Source of the DNA: JAIBJP01 sp035601195
GTDB lineage: Bacteria > Actinomycetota > Thermoleophilia > Gaiellales > Gaiellaceae
Direction of reading: 5' to 3'
Length of the DNA stretch: 5,515 nucleotides
NCBI GenBank assembly: GCA_035601195.1
Contig: DATNOU010000093.1
Location: 1 to 5,515, forward strand
Part shown: positions 1 to 5,515 of the stretch, one piece after another
How positions within the stretch are numbered: the first letter of the stretch is position 1
Layout of the letters: each line of letters begins with the position of its first letter
Program-made: the position numbers and the translations under genes
The notes under the pieces: generated by a model
Databases searched by the model: none
Seen by the model: the letters and a program-made list of their open reading frames with translations, nothing else
What the model was told of the DNA's origin: nothing

Positions 1-1
1 G

Positions 2-1867
2 AAGTACGTCACGCCGCTGGTGATCCCGCCGGCGATGCCGCGCGCTGCAGCGCCTCCGGCGGTGAGGAGCATCGACTACTACGAGATCGCCGTGCGCCAG
101 TTCCGGCAGAACATCCTGCCCGCGGCCATGGGCCTGACGACGACGGTCTGGAGCTACGGCTCCGCGAACCACCCGGGTAGCTTCAACTACCCGGCCTTCA
201 CGATCGAGGCGAGCTGGCGCAAGCCCGTGCGGGTCAAGTGGATCAACCAGCTCGTGGACGCGAACGGGGACTACCTGCCGCATCTCCTTCCCGTCGACCA
301 GACGCTCCACTGGGCGAACCCTCCTGGAGGTCCGGCGGGGACGGACACGCATGGCACCGATCCGAGCCCGTATACCGGGCCCGTGCCGATCGTCACCCAT
401 CTGCACGGCGGACACTCCTCCGAGGAGAGCGACGGCTACCCCGAGGCGTGGTATCTGCCGACGGCCAGGAACATCCCGGCGGGATTCGCGCGCTCTGGCT
501 CCTTCTACCAGCAGTTCAGAGCCGAGGCCCAGCGGCTGCTCGGGCAGGCGTGGACGCCGGGAAGCGCGGTCTTCCAGTACAACAACGACCAGCGGGCGGC
601 GACGATGTGGTACCACGACCACACGCTGGGGATGACCCGCTCGAACGTCTACGCAGGCCCGGCGGGCTTCTACCTGCTGCGCGGCGGACCTGCGGATGCG
701 GTCGGCGGCAGGCTCCCCGGACCTGCGCCGGCGCTCGGCGACCCAGCCGGGTTGCGCTACTACGAGATCCCGATCGCGATCCAGGACCGCTCCTTCAACG
801 CCGACGGCTCGCTCTTCTACCCGGACAGCCGAGCCTTCTTCGAGGGGCTCGATCCCTCGCAGCTGCAGATCCCGTTCATCCCCGAGGAGGCCTGCGACGG
901 CCCCAGCGACATCTCGCCGATCTTCAACCCGGAGTTCTTCGGCAACACGATGGTCGTCAACGGCAAGACCTGGCCCTTCCTCGAAGTCGAGCAGCGCCGC
1001 TACCGCCTCCGCTTCCTGAACGGCTGCAACTCGCGCTTCCTCCTGCTCGAGCTGAGCAACGGCCTGCCCTTCTGGCAGATCGGCACCGAGGGCGGCTTCC
1101 TGCCCGCCCCGCTCCAGCTCAAGCGGCTGCTACTGGGGCCGGCGGAGCGCGCCGATGTGATCGTCGACTTCACGAACGTTGGCGTCGGAACGGAGATCAT
1201 CCTGCAGAACCTGGGGCCCGACGAGCCCTTTGGGGGCGGCGAGCCGCCGAGCGACTTCGACCAAGCCGACCCCGACACGACCGGGCAGGTGATGCAGTTT
1301 CGCGTCGTCCCGGCGAGCGGCCCCGACACCAGCACGCCGCCGAACGAGCTCGTGCTGCCCGGGATCGCAGCCCTGCCGGCGGCGACGAACACTCGCCAGG
1401 TGTCGCTCAACGAGGTCGACTCGGAGACCGTGCTCGTCTCCACGGACGCCGACGGGAACATCGTCCTCGACTGCGCCGGCGGGGAGCCGTTCGGCCCGAA
1501 AGAAGCGCTGCTCGGCACCCTGGCGAACGGCGCTGGCGTACCGCGCAACTGGGACGATCCAATCACGGAGAACCCGGCCATAGGCGCCACCGAGGTGTGG
1601 GAGCTGCACAACTTCACCGAGGACGCCCACCCGATCCACATCCACGAGATCCTGTTCGAGGTCGTCAACCGCCAGCCCTTCGGCGGTCCGTCGCGTCCGC
1701 CGGAGCCATGGGAGGCCGGAGCTCGCAAGGACACCGTGGTCGCCTACCCTGGGGAAATCACCCGCGTGAAGGCGACCTTCGACCGCGGCGGTCTTTTCGT
1801 CTGGCACTGCCACATCGTCGAGCACGAGGACCACGAGATGATGCGGCCGTATCGGATCGGTTCCTAA
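2..1867 (+). CDS. CotA-type multicopper oxidase (laccase/bilirubin-oxidase-like), 5' end outside window
   Basis: Predicted to oxidise phenolic, bilirubin-like or metal substrates at a type 1 copper and reduce oxygen to water at a trinuclear centre. The reading frame is open from position 2 and already reads KYVTPLVIPPAMP, which resembles the start of CotA-like proteins, so I treat the gene as 5'-partial and do not accept the GTG at 20 as the start. Counting residues from nucleotide 2 (621 seen), all four copper-ligand motifs are present: HLHGG (H133, H135), WYHDH (H205, H207), HPIHIH (H543, H546, H548) and HCHIVEHEDHEMM (H602, C603, H604, H608, axial M613). The acidic residues in SDGYPEAW and EHED that help proton transfer in CotA are also kept. 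Three cupredoxin domains are expected, at roughly residues 20-220, 250-440 and 450-621. It is longer than Bacillus CotA (513 residues). Whether it has a Tat or Sec signal cannot be seen, and the substrate is not predictable from sequence. Confidence 0.95.
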   Translation, partial: KYVTPLVIPPAMPRAAAPPAVRSIDYYEIAVRQFRQNILPAAMGLTTTVWSYGSANHPGSFNYPAFTIEASWRKPVRVKWINQLVDANGDYLPHLLPVDQTLHWANPPGGPAGTDTHGTDPSPYTGPVPIVTHLHGGHSSEESDGYPEAWYLPTARNIPAGFARSGSFYQQFRAEAQRLLGQAWTPGSAVFQYNNDQRAATMWYHDHTLGMTRSNVYAGPAGFYLLRGGPADAVGGRLPGPAPALGDPAGLRYYEIPIAIQDRSFNADGSLFYPDSRAFFEGLDPSQLQIPFIPEEACDGPSDISPIFNPEFFGNTMVVNGKTWPFLEVEQRRYRLRFLNGCNSRFLLLELSNGLPFWQIGTEGGFLPAPLQLKRLLLGPAERADVIVDFTNVGVGTEIILQNLGPDEPFGGGEPPSDFDQADPDTTGQVMQFRVVPASGPDTSTPPNELVLPGIAALPAATNTRQVSLNEVDSETVLVSTDADGNIVLDCAGGEPFGPKEALLGTLANGAGVPRNWDDPITENPAIGATEVWELHNFTEDAHPIHIHEILFEVVNRQPFGGPSRPPEPWEAGARKDTVVAYPGEITRVKATFDRGGLFVWHCHIVEHEDHEMMRPYRIGS

Positions 1868-1899
1868 GGGACGTCAGAAGACGATCCGCGACCGTTGAG

Positions 1900-2033
1900 C
1901 GCCGCGGTGTTGCGCCATGCCTCAATGAACGACCCATTGACCTCGGAGCGGTCGGCGCACGAACTCGCTATTGCCTCGATCCCAGATCCTCGTAGATCCG
2001 GGCGTACGATGCCTTGTTCTCCTCCGTTGACAT
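1900..2033 (-). pseudogene. Decayed start of a SnoaL-like / ester-cyclase-like gene
   Basis: On the minus strand an ATG at 2033 follows a good ribosome binding site (GAGGAG, 2044-2039, 5 bases before the ATG). It opens MSTEENKASYARIYEDL, very like the N-terminus of SnoaL-like polyketide-cyclase/ester-cyclase proteins (typically MSTEENK followed by a RxFYEE-type helix). This frame stops at 1968-1970 after 21 residues. In another minus-strand frame the similarity may continue as IEAIASSCADRSEVNGS, compare the family's LDAIDELCADDYVNH-like stretch. That suggests at least one frameshift. The rest of a normal gene of about 130-150 codons is missing, because the region then runs into the oxidase stop codon. 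The left boundary is approximate. The family match is from memory of the motif and the second part is weak. It could instead be a short translated leader. Confidence 0.42.
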
Positions 2034-2041
2034 ACGCGCTC

Positions 2042-2104
2042 CTCATCCTCTTGGCACCCGGCTGGCGGAGGCGGCACGCCTCGGGTCTGAGGGAGAGGGA
2101 TGAG
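2042..2104. other. Nested inverted repeat / long imperfect hairpin
   Basis: Three sets of arms nest around one centre. The outer arms are 2042-2051 (CTCATCCTCT) and 2094-2104 (AGAGGGATGAG), 10 pairs with one bulged G. The middle arms are 2056-2060 (ACCCG) and 2082-2086 (CGGGT). The inner arms are 2069-2073 (AGGCG) and 2077-2081 (CGCCT) with a 3-base loop. That is about 20 base pairs in 63 bases. No T-run follows on either strand, so it is not a typical intrinsic terminator. Read on the minus strand, its base overlaps the ribosome binding site of the decayed gene start at 2033. It may therefore be an old 5'-leader control structure. Confidence 0.5.
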
Positions 2105-2239
2105 CTACGAGGCGGCTTTGGTCGAGAGGGACCCGGCCGGTTATCGCCTCCGCAGCACCGGAAGAATCATGGATTGTACGCCTCTACGCAAATGCAGGGA
2201 AGTGAGCCGAACGCGTCTGCCCTAGAGCAGCAGCATCAC

Positions 2240-2268
2240 TTGAAAACCAATGCGCTGGGTCTCAGAAT
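2240..2268 (+). promoter_or_regulatory. Sigma70-type promoter for the small secreted peptide gene
   Basis: The -35 element TTGAAA (2240-2245, 5 of 6 to consensus) is followed after exactly 17 bases by the -10 element CAGAAT (2263-2268, 4 of 6). Transcription would start near 2275, giving a leader of about 28 bases that holds the ribosome binding site of the gene at 2303. The surrounding sequence is AT-richer than the rest of the window. The call rests on sequence pattern only. Confidence 0.55.
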
Positions 2269-2302
2269 CGGGGCGGGGTCAGTCCACAGGGAGGAGGACT
2301 CC

Positions 2303-2467
2303 ATGACCAGGATGAGGCGTGTGGGTGCGATCGTGTTCGCCCTGTGCGCGTTCGCCGCGACAGTAGCGCCGGCGGCGGTCGGAGATACGGGAGGTGGCCC
2401 CGGCAGTAACAACGGGTGCGCCGGACACCAGCCACCGCCCCCGCCCAGCGGAGGATGTCACCACTAA
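2303..2467 (+). CDS. Small predicted secreted Gly/Pro/Cys/His-rich peptide (54 aa)
   Basis: I do not recognise a family. The ATG is chosen because GGGAGGAGG (2288-2296) sits about 6 bases upstream, and because the protein then begins with a classic signal peptide: basic start (R3, R5, R6), hydrophobic core at residues 7-21, and an AxA-type cleavage site at A22-P23-A24. The mature part would be only about 30 residues. It is Gly-rich, with C39, H42, five prolines (44-48), C52 and a terminal Cys-His-His (52-54). Two Cys and three His in so short a peptide could form a disulfide or bind a metal such as copper, which would fit the upstream multicopper oxidase. That link is inference. The gene has its own promoter at 2240-2268, and the insertion sequence begins 42 bases after its stop. 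Signal peptide, ribosome binding site and promoter agree, so it is probably a real gene and not a chance frame. Confidence 0.68.
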   Translation: MTRMRRVGAIVFALCAFAATVAPAAVGDTGGGPGSNNGCAGHQPPPPPSGGCHH

Positions 2468-2509
2468 CAGCGTCGTTGGATCAGAGAACCCCGCGCCTCT
2501 GAGGAGGTT

Positions 2510-2534
2510 GTCCCGTAGCGCGTAGAACTTGACG
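2510..2534 (+). repeat. Putative left terminal inverted repeat of the IS256-type element
   Basis: Aligned without gaps to the reverse complement of 3998-4022, 14 of 25 positions agree. These include the outermost GTCCC and an internal CTTG in the same register. Similarity stops outside GTCCC, which supports this as the tip. The repeat is imperfect, so the exact end is uncertain. It also contains TTGACG (2529-2534), a -35-like box facing the transposase, but I see no matching -10. Confidence 0.45.
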
Positions 2535-2609
2535 GCGGTCCCTCCGGCCTCGTCCGTTCCGCTTGGGAGCGTTCGAGGCGATCCGTCGAAGATCGAAGGA
2601 GGAACCGCC

Positions 2610-4008
2610 GTGAAGGAGACAACCGTATCGCTCGCGCAGGCCGTGACCGCTCAGGACGCTCAGGAGGCTGTGCTGCCCGCGCGCGTGCAGGAGGCGCTGG
2701 GTGAGCTGGTTGGAGCTGCGAGGGAGGGACTGCTGGCGCTGTCTGTCGGCGTCGGGCTCGGCGTGCTGGCCGAGCTGATGGAAGAGGAAGTCGTCGAGGT
2801 CGTAGGCCCGCGGGGCAGGCAGGATCCCGATCGGGTCGCGGTGCGCCACGGCCACGAGGCGCGCGAGGTGACGCTCGGCGGGCGCCGGGTGGCGGTCGAG
2901 CGGCCGCGCGCCCGCAGCGCCGATGGCCACAGCGAGCTGCCGCTTCAGACCTACGCCCACTTCGCCGACCGCGATCCGCTGATCAAGGTCGTGCTGGAGC
3001 GGATGCTCGCCGGCGTCTCGACCCGCGGCTACCGGCGCACGCAAGAGCCGGTCGGCGCCGAGCTCGAGCAGGGTGCGCGCTCGACGTCGAAGTCGGCGGT
3101 CTCGCGGGCGTTCGTCGAGCGCACACGCGCGGCACTTGGCGAGCTGATGGCCCGCCGGCTCGACGACGTACGCCTGGCGGTGATGATGCTGGACGGGGTC
3201 GAGCTGAAGGGGCGGGCGCACCACCATCGTTGCGCTCGGGATCACGACCGACGGGGTCAAGATCCCGCTCGGGCTGTGGGAGGGCTCGACCGAGAACGCG
3301 ACGGTTGCGACGGCGCTGCTCTCGGATCTCGTCGAGCGCGGCCTCGACCCCGAGCAGGGGATGCTGTTCGTGATCGACGGTGCCAAGGCGCTGCGCAAGG
3401 CAATCGGCGCCGTCTTCGGCCAGGCGCCCGTGCAGCGCTGTGTCCGCCACAAGGAACGAAACGTGCTCGACCACCTGCCCGAGCGCGACCGCCCGGCCGT
3501 CAAGCGCCGGCTCCGGGCCGCCTGGGCCGACAACGACCACGACCGCGCCCTCGATCGCTTGCAGACGCTGGCCGGTGAGCTCGAGCGCACCCACCCCGGC
3601 GCCGCCGGCTCGCTGCGCGAGGGCATGACCGAGACGCTGACGCTCACCCGCCTCGGCATCCGCGGCAACCTGAAGCGCACGCTCGAGTCGACCAACCCGT
3701 GCGAGTCGATGATCGAGTGCGTCCGCCGCACCAGCCGCAACGTCAAGCGCTGGCAGTCGGGCGAGATGGCGCTGCGCTGGACCGCCGCCGGGATGCTGGA
3801 AGCCGAGAACCAGTTCCGGCGGATCATCGGCTACCGCGACCTGGCCAAGCTCGCCGTCGTGATCGAACGTGACCTCGGCGAAGCAACCATCCCGTCCCCG
3901 ACCGAGGAGGCCGGCGCGGCGCAGAGGCGGGCACAGGTGGTTCCAGTGCGCGGGGAGGAGGCGATCGAGGTGGGTGCGAAACGCTTCGGCGAGCCGGGGC
4001 CAAGGTAG
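2610..4008 (+). pseudogene. IS256/Mutator-family DDE transposase, split by a frameshift near 3213
   Basis: The GTG start at 2610 is set by AAGGAGGA (2596-2603), 7 bases upstream from GGAGG. The first frame gives the N-terminal DNA-binding half and the first catalytic Asp (MMLDGVELKG, D195, codon at 3192). The family sequence then continues in the +1 frame from TTIVALGI (3220 on). That frame carries the second Asp (FVIDGAK, codon at 3376), the Mutator-signature QRCVRH and the catalytic Glu (ESTNPCESM, codon at 3703, 109 residues after the second Asp). The junction reads GGGGCGGGCGC. Removing one GGGC copy restores KGRTTIV and a protein of about 464 residues, normal for the family. Unrepaired, the first frame ends at 3578 after 322 codons and lacks the second Asp and the Glu. 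IS256 elements are not known to use programmed frameshifting, so I call it broken. A sequencing error cannot be excluded. Confidence 0.88.
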
Positions 4009-4022
4009 TCGTGGGTAGGGAC
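3998..4022 (-). repeat. Putative right terminal inverted repeat of the IS256-type element
   Basis: This is the partner of 2510-2534, ending outward in GGGAC (4018-4022). It overlaps the transposase stop codon at 4006-4008, as is common in compact insertion sequences. The next gene starts only 18 bases beyond its outer tip. Confidence 0.45.
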
Positions 4023-4028
4023 GTGATC

Positions 4029-4034
4029 TAGTCT
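4029..4034 (+). promoter_or_regulatory. Possible -10 element of a leaderless cyclase transcript
   Basis: TAGTCT keeps the T, A and final T of the TANNNT core and ends 6 bases before the GTG at 4041. This is the spacing expected when transcription starts at or next to the start codon. No ribosome binding site lies within normal distance of the GTG; the nearest purine-rich stretch, GGTAGGG, ends about 20 bases upstream. The position 17 bases upstream of the -10 falls inside the IS end and reads TAGTCG, only 3 of 6 to the -35 consensus. Confidence 0.35.
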
Positions 4035-4040
4035 CGTACC

Positions 4041-5515
4041 GTGCTGGTTTGCGCGAGTTGTGGGCACGAAAACAGCGACAGCGCGAAGTTCTGCGAGGAG
4101 TGTGCCGCGCCGCTCGCCGCTGCACCCGCCGCGCGCGAGCAGCGAAAGACCGTCACCGTCCTTTTCTGCGACGTGACCGGCTCGACCTCGCTGGGCGAGT
4201 CGGTCGACCCCGAGGCGCTCCGTACCTTGCTCGCCCGCTACTTCGAGCGGATGAAGGGGATCGTCGAGTCGCACGGCGGCCGCGTCGAGAAGTTCATCGG
4301 CGACGCGGTGATGGCGGTGTTCGGGGTGCCGATCGTGCACGAGGACGACGCGCTGCGGGCAGTCCGAGCTGCTGCCGAGATGCGGGAGGCGCTGCCCGAG
4401 CTCGGCGTCCAAGCACGGATCGGCGTGATGACGGGCGAGGTGGTGACCGGCACCGAGGAGCGGCTCGCGACGGGCGATGCGGTCAACGTCGCCGCCCGCC
4501 TGGAGCAGGCGGCGCAGCCGAGCGAGGTCCTGCTCGGCGAGCCGACGCTCGCGCTCGTCCGCAACGCCGTCGAGGTCGAGGAGCTCGAGCCGCTCGAGCT
4601 GAATGGCAAGGCGAAGCCCGTTGCCGCGTACCGACTCGTGCGCGTGCGCGAGGCGCCGGAGCGCCGCCACGAAGCGCTGTTCGTCGGACGTGAGCGCGAG
4701 CTCGTGCTCGTCCGGGAAGCTTGGGAGCGCGTCCAGGCCGAGCAGCGCTGCGAGCTGGTGACGCTCGTCGGCGATGCGGGCGTCGGCAAGTCGCGGCTCG
4801 TTGCCGAGGCCCTGGCGGCGATCGGCGTGAGGGCCGTCCGCGGCCGCTGCCTCCCCTACGGCGAGGGGATCACGTACTGGCCGGTGGTCGAGGTGCTGAA
4901 GCAGCTCGCTTTGCTGCCGGAGGAGGAGGCCGCGGCGACGGCCATCCGTTCGCTCCTGGGCGAGACGGAGGCGACGACCTCGGCGGAGGAGATCGCCTGG
5001 GCCTTCCGCAAGACGCTCGAGCAGGCCGCGCAGGAACGGCCGCTCGTCGTCGTCTTCGACGACATCCATTCGGGCGAGGAGACGTTCCTCGATCTGATTG
5101 AGCACGTCGCGCTCCTGTCCTCGGGCAAAGCGATCCTGCTGCTCTGCATCGCGCGGCCGGAGCTGACCGAGCGCCGCCCCGCCTGGCCGGTGACGCTCCG
5201 GCTCGAGCCGCTTCCCGACGACGAGGTCGAGCAGCTGATCCCCGAGCGCCTCTCGCAGAAGCTGCGCGACCGGATCACCCGGTCGGCGGGCGGGATCCCC
5301 CTTTTCGTCGAGGAGATGCTGGCGATTGCCGAAGAGACGGAGGGCGAGGTGGTTGTCCCACCAACTCTGCAGGCGCTGCTGGCGGCGCGGCTCGACCAGC
5401 TCGAAGAGGCCGAGCGGAGGGTGCTCGAGCGGGGCGCGGTCGAGGGGGAGATCTTCCACCGCGGCGCCGTCCAGGCGCTTGCACCTGACGAGACGCAGGT
5501 GACCCCGCGCCTTGC
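4041..5515 (+). CDS. Zinc ribbon / class III adenylate-guanylate cyclase / AAA-STAND ATPase fusion, 3' end outside window
   Basis: A predicted large cytoplasmic signalling protein, making a cyclic nucleotide under control of an attached ATPase. The GTG at 4041 is the start because an in-frame stop lies at 4029-4031 and the zinc ribbon begins at once (C4, C7, C18, C21). The class III cyclase domain spans about residues 36-200. It has metal-binding D44 (FCDVTGST) and D88 (KFIGDAVMA), plus K84, D146, N149 and R153 (GDAVNVAARLE), so it looks catalytically complete. Next comes the ATPase: VGRERE at 215-220, Walker A GDAGVGKS (244-251), Walker B VVVFDDIH (336-343) and the STAND-like GGIPLFVEEML (417-427). 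The frame is open to the edge (491 codons). Relatives usually reach about 1000 residues or more with C-terminal TPR-like repeats, which would lie beyond the window. Substrate choice (ATP or GTP) is inferred from family, not proven. The gene starts immediately after the insertion sequence. Confidence 0.93.
   Translation, partial: MLVCASCGHENSDSAKFCEECAAPLAAAPAAREQRKTVTVLFCDVTGSTSLGESVDPEALRTLLARYFERMKGIVESHGGRVEKFIGDAVMAVFGVPIVHEDDALRAVRAAAEMREALPELGVQARIGVMTGEVVTGTEERLATGDAVNVAARLEQAAQPSEVLLGEPTLALVRNAVEVEELEPLELNGKAKPVAAYRLVRVREAPERRHEALFVGRERELVLVREAWERVQAEQRCELVTLVGDAGVGKSRLVAEALAAIGVRAVRGRCLPYGEGITYWPVVEVLKQLALLPEEEAAATAIRSLLGETEATTSAEEIAWAFRKTLEQAAQERPLVVVFDDIHSGEETFLDLIEHVALLSSGKAILLLCIARPELTERRPAWPVTLRLEPLPDDEVEQLIPERLSQKLRDRITRSAGGIPLFVEEMLAIAEETEGEVVVPPTLQALLAARLDQLEEAERRVLERGAVEGEIFHRGAVQALAPDETQVTPRL

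Larger units (their letters stand above)
1868..2302. other. Intergenic region between oxidase and small secreted peptide gene
   Basis: These 435 bases hold no intact gene that I can support. They contain a probable decayed gene start on the minus strand (to 2033), a nested hairpin at 2042-2104, an AT-richer stretch from about 2160 to 2270, and a promoter at 2240-2268. The plus-strand frame of the downstream peptide stays open back to about 1895. The translation there is low-complexity, Arg/Ser/Pro-rich and unlike a protein family, so I do not extend the peptide gene upstream. No hairpin followed by a T-run is visible just after the oxidase stop codon. Confidence 0.7.
2510..4022 (+). mobile_element. 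IS256/Mutator-family insertion sequence, about 1.5 kb, probably inactive
   Basis: The element is defined by a single IS256-type transposase reading frame (2610-4008, frameshifted) flanked by degenerate inverted repeats at 2510-2534 and 3998-4022. The resulting length of 1513 bases fits the family. No matching 8-9 base direct repeats are visible outside these ends (AGGAGGTT on the left, GTGATCTA on the right). Either the insertion is old, the flanks were rearranged, or my ends are off by some bases. It lies between the small peptide gene and the cyclase gene in the same orientation as both. Confidence 0.8.

Noticed and set aside
20..22. GTG at position 20 as the oxidase start
   Set aside because: Family-like sequence (KYVTPL) continues upstream to the window edge, and no ribosome binding site is visible in the few bases before it.
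238..1995. Second plus-strand frame of 585 codons over the oxidase
   Set aside because: It is an Arg/Ala/Pro-rich shadow of the oxidase frame, without motifs or a ribosome binding site.
2100..2240. CRISPR array, tRNA or tandem-repeat unit in the intergenic region
   Set aside because: I found no regularly spaced repeats, no cloverleaf arms and no conserved T-loop. Only short scattered inverted words such as GAGGCG/CGCCTC are present.
1895..2467. A longer, 190-codon version of the small peptide gene
   Set aside because: The upstream 136 codons are not protein-like and would bury the signal peptide. The strong ribosome binding site and promoter fit the internal ATG at 2303.
2487..2509. Possible terminator hairpin just after the small peptide gene (AACC/GGTT outer and CCTC/GAGG inner arms)
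   Set aside because: The two 4-base stems are split by unequal unpaired bases and no T-run follows, so it is too weak to call.
2481..4125. Overlapping minus-strand frames of 448 and 380 codons across the transposase
   Set aside because: They mirror the IS256 transposase and show no domain; they arise from the high GC content.
3831..5459. Long open frame of 542 codons on the minus strand
   Set aside because: It lies antisense to the cyclase/ATPase gene, whose plus-strand translation has complete catalytic motifs. The minus-strand translation is Arg/Leu/Asp-rich with no recognisable domain, as expected from the GC-rich codon pattern of the real gene.

Overview
The window is strongly GC-rich, with codon third positions mostly G or C, and it uses GTG starts freely. 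Together with an Actinobacteria-style zinc-ribbon/class III cyclase/STAND-ATPase fusion, this suggests a high-GC actinobacterium, possibly of the Thermoleophilia (Gaiella/Solirubrobacter type). That taxonomic guess is an inference from gene style, not from a marker gene.

Layout, left to right, main genes all on the plus strand. (1) Positions 2-1867 hold most of a CotA-type three-domain multicopper oxidase with every copper ligand present; its N-terminus lies outside the window. (2) Positions 1868-2302 form a 435-base intergenic region. It contains a decayed minus-strand remnant of what looks like a SnoaL-like/ester-cyclase gene start (about 1900-2033), a nested hairpin (2042-2104) and a good sigma70-type promoter (2240-2268). 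(3) Positions 2303-2467 encode a 54-residue predicted secreted peptide rich in Gly, Pro, Cys and His, driven by that promoter and a strong ribosome binding site. (4) Positions 2510-4022 are an IS256/Mutator-family insertion sequence of about 1.5 kb. Its transposase is split by a frameshift at a duplicated GGGC, so the copy is probably dead. (5) From 4041 to the right edge runs the first 491 codons of a large signalling protein: zinc ribbon, class III nucleotide cyclase, then an AAA/STAND-type ATPase.

The parts do not form an obvious single operon. The oxidase and the small peptide may both act outside the cytoplasm, and a copper link between them is possible but unproven. The insertion sequence separates them from the cyclase gene and ends only about 18 bases before the cyclase start codon, so it may have replaced or altered that gene's upstream control region. 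I did not find convincing evidence of a new multi-gene system. The most intriguing items are the small Cys/His peptide, the nested hairpin, and the IS/cyclase junction with its apparently leaderless start.
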